DNA of 64,000 nucleotides, from the NCBI GenBank assembly GCA_963811225.1, contig CAWEQO010000001.1, positions 434,001 to 498,000 on the forward strand, in the 5' to 3' direction. The notes beneath the pieces were generated by a model that was not told the origin of the DNA, made no database searches, and saw only the letters and a list, made by a program, of their open reading frames with translations. The DNA is from CAWEQO01 sp963811225 (GTDB taxonomy: Bacteria; Chloroflexota; Anaerolineae; Anaerolineales; Anaerolineaceae). Both the position numbers and the translations under genes were made by a program. Shown here in pieces: positions 60,676-64,000 of the stretch (the first letter of the stretch is position 1; each line of letters starts with the position of its first letter).

Positions 60676-61836
60676 ATGAAACTCATAACACTCTTCCTGC
60701 TCACAGCGCTGGCTGCCGGCTGCGCCCAGCCTGCCCAGCCGTCTCAGCCTCAGCCGGTACAGGCGGCGACGTTCACGGCCCCGTCGACGGCCAGGGCGAC
60801 AAACGCCCTCACCCGATCGGCATCCACCTCTACCCCTCCGCCCACCGTGACGGCCCCGGCTCAGCCGGTCTCGGTGGCGCCAGACCCAAACTGGGATTGG
60901 CCGGTGAGCCAACCGGAATCCCAGGGCGTCGATGCGGAGATGCTGGCGCAGCTGCTGGAGGCCTTGCCGGAGCGTGCTCCGTCGCTGCACAGCCTGCTGG
61001 TGATCCGCAACGGTACGCTCGTCAGCGAGAACTACTATTTCGGCAACCGCGCGGACAGCCCACACGTCCAATATTCCATCACGAAGAGCGTGATCTCGGC
61101 CCTGGTCGGCATCGCGCTGCAGCAGGGGGTTATCGAGAGCGTGGACCAGCGGATCGTGGATTTCTTCCCCGGGCGCAGCTTCGACAACATGGACGAGCGC
61201 AAAGCCGGCATGACGCTGCGAGATGTGCTGACCATGACCTCGGGGCTAAGGTGGGTCGACGGCGACCCGTACTGGGAGCAGATCCGCAGCAGCCCAGACT
61301 GGCTGGATTATATGATGGGCCTGCCAATGACGGCTGCGCCCGGTGAGCGATTCAACTACTGCTCGGGCTGCTCGCATATCCTGTCGGAGATCCTTTATTC
61401 CACAACCGGGCAAACCCCCGAGGAATACGCCAACCAGGTCCTGTTCGGACCGCTGGGGATCAAAGACGTGAAATGGGAGCGCGATCCGCAGGGCATCTCG
61501 ATCGGCGGCTGGGGGCTGTACCTGACCTCCCGGCAGATGGCTAAGATCGGGCAGTTGTACCTGGATGAGGGCCGGTGGCAGGGGCAGCAGGTGGTCCCGG
61601 CAGAGTGGGTGCGTGAGTCGACCAGGCCGCAGGTGCACGCCGATGACATCACCGACTACGGCTATCAGTGGTGGTACAACCCGGGGCTGCAAGGCTTCGC
61701 CGCCCAGGGCGCGGACGGTCAGATGATCTTCGTCCGGCCAGACAAGCGTCTAGTGGTGGTGTTTACCTCAGGCAGCACCCCCCTATCCACCGAGTTCGAT
61801 CTGATTGGAGAGTACATTTTGCCGGGGTTAAAGTAG
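60676..61836 (+). CDS. Beta-lactamase-family serine hydrolase lipoprotein
   Basis: A 386-residue protein of the class C beta-lactamase/penicillin-binding fold. The start ATG at 60676 has AGGAGGG eight bases upstream, and a lipoprotein signal ends in AAGC. A Thr/Pro-rich linker (30-70) is followed by the SxxK motif in SITKSVISALVG. The second motif is FNYCSGCSHILSEIL (YxN is YCS here), and the third region is near YGYQWWYNPGL. Most members are esterases or peptidases, and true beta-lactamase activity is unlikely. Confidence 0.9.
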   Translation: MKLITLFLLTALAAGCAQPAQPSQPQPVQAATFTAPSTARATNALTRSASTSTPPPTVTAPAQPVSVAPDPNWDWPVSQPESQGVDAEMLAQLLEALPERAPSLHSLLVIRNGTLVSENYYFGNRADSPHVQYSITKSVISALVGIALQQGVIESVDQRIVDFFPGRSFDNMDERKAGMTLRDVLTMTSGLRWVDGDPYWEQIRSSPDWLDYMMGLPMTAAPGERFNYCSGCSHILSEILYSTTGQTPEEYANQVLFGPLGIKDVKWERDPQGISIGGWGLYLTSRQMAKIGQLYLDEGRWQGQQVVPAEWVRESTRPQVHADDITDYGYQWWYNPGLQGFAAQGADGQMIFVRPDKRLVVVFTSGSTPLSTEFDLIGEYILPGLK

Positions 61837-61860
61837 GGAGTCGCACACCCAGAACCGAGA

Positions 61861-61905
61861 ATCGCCCCGCAGATTGCAACCCTTGCAGGTTGCAATCTGC
61901 GGGGC
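61861..61905. terminator. Terminator of the serine hydrolase gene
   Basis: About 20-base arms: CGCCCCGCAGATTGCAACC pairs with GGTTGCAATCTGCGGGGCG around a short loop. Confidence 0.8.
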
Positions 61906-62001
61906 GATTTACTTCTTCACAACATCTTCATCGATTCTTGACAGCAACTTCAAACCGAACGGATATGCTTGCTCCATACCCTAACAAATTGGAGATGGAG
62001 C

Positions 62002-62874
62002 ATGAAACGTTCGCGCAAGCCGCGAAGCCTCGGCCTTCGCACCGGAATTCAGATTTTCTTCTTCGCCTTGATCGCGCTGATCTCGGTCAATCACTCGCTG
62101 GCGGAGGCGGGTCAGGGCCTGCCGTTCTTATCGACCGCATCGCTGCATGCGCTGTGCCCGTTCGGCGGCGTGGTCAGCGTTTACCAGGTTGCCACGGTGG
62201 GCACATTCGTACAGAAAATCCACGATTCCTCGTTCATCCTGATGATCCTGGTGTTCCTGCTGGCGCTGCTGGCCGGGCCGGTGTTCTGCGGCTGGGTGTG
62301 CCCGCTGGGCAGCCTGCAAGAGTGGCTCGGGGGAATCGGGCGCAAGCTGTTCAAGCGCCGCCGCTATAACCACTTCATCCCGGCCAGGATCGACCACTGG
62401 CTGCGCTTCTTGCGCTACGGCGTGCTGGCCTGGTCGCTGTACATGACGGCGGTAACCGGCAAGCTGGTGTTTGCAGAGGTGGACCCCTACCATGCGCTGT
62501 TCAACTTCTGGACCAGCGAGCTGGCGATCGGTGGGCTGGCGGTGCTGGGACTGACGCTGGCGGGATCGCTGTTTGTCGAGCGGCCCTGGTGCAAGTACGC
62601 CTGCCCGTACGGCGCGCTGCTGGGGATGACCAACTGGATCCGGGTGTTCCGCATCCAACGCCAGGAGTCGACCTGCAAGCTGGACCGGGCCTGCGACCGG
62701 GTATGCCCGATGAATATCAACGTCAGCGGCTCGACCGCCATCCGTGACCACCAGTGCATCAGCTGCCTGAAATGCACCTCCGAGAGCATCTGCCCGGTGG
62801 CAGGCACGGTGGAACTGGCAGCCGGAAGATTGAAGACTTTTCCGGTCGAGCTGCCGGCAGGAGGTTTGAAATGA
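62002..62874 (+). CDS. NapH/NosR-like 4Fe-4S membrane protein
   Basis: A 290-residue membrane protein with about four helices. CGWVCPLGSLQEW and CKYACPYGALLG are the paired CxxxCP motifs of the Fer4_5 (NapH/NosR/CcoG) family. Two 4Fe-4S clusters are bound by CKLDRACDRVCP and CISCLKCTSESICP. It may pass electrons from quinol to an outside acceptor. It is followed at four bases of overlap by a second gene, with which it forms a unit. The start ATG at 62002 follows GGAG. Confidence 0.88.
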   Translation: MKRSRKPRSLGLRTGIQIFFFALIALISVNHSLAEAGQGLPFLSTASLHALCPFGGVVSVYQVATVGTFVQKIHDSSFILMILVFLLALLAGPVFCGWVCPLGSLQEWLGGIGRKLFKRRRYNHFIPARIDHWLRFLRYGVLAWSLYMTAVTGKLVFAEVDPYHALFNFWTSELAIGGLAVLGLTLAGSLFVERPWCKYACPYGALLGMTNWIRVFRIQRQESTCKLDRACDRVCPMNINVSGSTAIRDHQCISCLKCTSESICPVAGTVELAAGRLKTFPVELPAGGLK

Positions 62875-63691
62875 GCCTGAACGCCAAGACTTTGGGCGCA
62901 ATCATCGTGTTCGTGCTGTTTGGCGGCATCCTGGCGACCACGGCGACCGGCTGGTGGACGACCACCACCAGCAAGGTGCCGGTCACGTTCAGTGAGGGCG
63001 AGGCTGCCGGTGAGTACAACCCGGCCGACATCCGCGGCTCCTACACCTTCGGCGACATCGCGGCCAGCTTCGACGTGCCGCTGGCGGCGCTGCAAGCGGC
63101 CTTCGAGCTGCCGGAAGGCGCCGACCCGGCGGCGTATCAGGTCAAATCGCTGGAAGAGCGCTACGCCGACGCGGAAGTGGAGATCGGCACGGCCTCGGTG
63201 CGGCTGTTCGTGGCGCTGTACACCGGGCTGCCCTACGACCTGTCGCTGGGCGATTCCCTGCCCGCAGCCGCAGTCCAGGCGCTGCGGGAGCAGGCCAACC
63301 TGACGCCCGAGCGGCTGGCCTACCTGCAGACGCATACGGTCGGGGCGGCCCCGGCGGCCCCAGCGGTTGAACCGGCCGGGGCGGCCAGAGCGGATGCGCC
63401 CCAAGCCGAAGCCCCGCAAGCAGCCATCCCGCCGGAAGCAGCGCCCCAGGCGACCCCGGCGTCCGGCGCAGAGCACGCCACCGGCGATACGACCGTGCGC
63501 GGCAAGACCACCTTCCGTGAGGCGTTGGATTGGGGCGTGCCGCCGGAGAAGATCGAGGCGGTCATCGGAGGCCCGATGCCGAACCCGCTGACGGTGATCC
63601 GAGATTACTGCACCCAGAACGGGCTGGAGTTCGCGACGGTCAAGGAAGGGATCCAGGAAGAGGTTGACCTGGCGGCATGCCGGAAATTAAT
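62871..63691 (+). CDS. Membrane-anchored partner of the NapH-like protein, stop in doubt
   Basis: The ATG at 62871 overlaps the previous stop and has AGGAGG upstream. A signal-anchor (AKTLGAIIVFVLFGGILATT) is followed by two copies of a helical module: YTFGDIAASFDVPLAALQAA (about residues 63-85) with VEIGTASVRLFVALYTGLPY, and TFREALDWGVPPEKIEAVIG (about 214-235). An Ala/Pro-rich linker lies between. The frame stays open to the window end, through a hairpin and antisense to the next gene, which is implausible. A +1 shift near 63680 reaches TAA at 63691, as marked here. It may be an extracytoplasmic electron-transfer subunit or a sensor; I recognise no named family. Confidence 0.68.
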
Positions 63692-63731
63692 AACTATCGC
63701 ACGCCGAGGCGTGAGAGATGTAAGGGAAAAT

Positions 63732-63766
63732 AGACACCGGGTTTCTGGCAGAAACCCGGTGTCTAT
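63732..63766. terminator. Terminator between convergent genes
   Basis: GACACCGGGTTTCTG pairs with AGAAACCCGGTGTC around two bases, with an ATAG/CTAT extension. It serves the NapH-linked unit and the DUF2087 gene. Confidence 0.8.
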
Positions 63767-63767
63767 C

Positions 63768-64000
63768 CTAATCCGTGCGCCAATAAGCGCCGCCACCGCT
63801 CTCGCGATCCATGAGGTGGTATTCGATCATGCCGCGGCGCAGGGAGGCGGTATCGTCGTTGAATCGGGAGAGGATCTCATTCACCTGCTTCTCGGTGTAA
63901 CGCTCGCCCGGTTCGAAGGCTCGCAGCACGTAGCGCAGCAGCGCCTGGAACTTCTTCTCTTGGGCCGGGAAGGCGGTGATGCGGCCTTCCGGGTCGACGA
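63768..64000 (-). CDS. DUF2087 domain protein, C-terminal end (5' end outside window)
   Basis: Reading the minus strand from 63998 gives VDPEGRITAFPAQEKKFQAL, LRYVLRAFEPGERYTEKQVN, EILSRFNDDTASLRRGMIEY, then HLMDRESGGGAYWRTD and a TAG at 63768. This is the DUF2087 pattern (FEPGxxYTExxVN, ...LRRxxxE, ending in YWR), found in small DNA-binding or ArsR/MerR-linked regulators. Only about 76 residues are in the window, so the rest of the protein is not visible. Confidence 0.85.
   Translation of the reverse strand, partial: VDPEGRITAFPAQEKKFQALLRYVLRAFEPGERYTEKQVNEILSRFNDDTASLRRGMIEYHLMDRESGGGAYWRTD

Noticed and set aside
61861..61905. The GC-rich palindrome as an attachment site
   Set aside because: Position after a stop codon and lack of any integrase fit a terminator better.

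Overview
The window looks like a stretch of chromosome from a GC-rich member of the Chloroflexota, most likely the Anaerolineae. This rests on gene content and style, not on a marker gene: Thr/Pro-rich extracellular linkers, many lipoproteins with short LxxC lipoboxes, a two-gene SufC/SufB-like Fe-S assembly unit, large sensor kinases with periplasmic beta-propellers, and an Hcp/ferredoxin/Crp cluster. No rRNA, tRNA, CRISPR array, insertion sequence or prophage was seen.

Layout. 0-4.6 kb: a TPR membrane protein (5' end outside the window), an SMP-30 family hydrolase, an atypical SDR and a Glyoxalase_3 protein. 4.8-8.3 kb (minus strand): hybrid cluster protein, its small ferredoxin, a Crp/Fnr-type regulator with a broken HTH, and a NarL-type response regulator. 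8.8-14.8 kb (minus): an oligopeptide-type binding lipoprotein and a 14-blade propeller histidine kinase, plausibly the partner of the response regulator. 15-16.8 kb: SufC-SufB/D pair. 17-20 kb: a secreted M6-type peptidase relative. 20.6-25.3 kb: a small HTH gene with a coupled partner, a LysR regulator, then fur-feoB-Cys-rich protein-feoA. 25.4-28.2 kb: phosphoribosyltransferase, inositol-phosphatase family enzyme, DUF2227 membrane protein, GNAT. 28.4-34.2 kb: a very large multi-sensor histidine kinase (split by three frame changes) and a coupled REC-kinase. 34.3-37.3 kb: HtrA-like lipoprotein protease with duplicated PDZ units and a membrane-anchored unknown. 37.6-44.5 kb (minus): deoC, Gfo/Idh oxidoreductase, CPBP protease, lipoprotein, araD, araB. 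44.7-48.5 kb: two sigma factors and an anti-sigma-like propeller protein. 48.9-54.2 kb: UPF0104 flippase-like protein, MprF (split), an unrecognised protein, a PEBP lipoprotein. 54.3-58.4 kb: DUF7282 lipoprotein, AroE-like protein, multicopper oxidase (split), and a candidate structured RNA upstream of it. 59-64 kb: GH13 enzyme, serine hydrolase, NapH-type ferredoxin membrane protein with an anchored partner, and the 3' end of a DUF2087 gene.

Functional themes are iron and Fe-S metabolism (Hcp, SufCB, Fur/Feo, NapH-like), envelope sensing and maintenance (kinases, sigma/anti-sigma, HtrA, MprF, CPBP, M6) and sugar use (araBD, deoC, Gfo/Idh, SMP-30, GH13).

Two cross-cutting points. First, six genes are interrupted by a reading-frame change and a seventh lacks a credible stop; every change needs one base to be skipped (+1), which suggests single-base insertion errors in the sequence more than true pseudogenes. 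Second, several genes start 6-7 bases after a TATAAT-like -10 box with no room for a ribosome binding site, pointing to leaderless mRNAs. CRP-type TGTGA-N6-TCACA palindromes sit before the ferredoxin-hcp unit and, as a nested pair, before fur-feoB.
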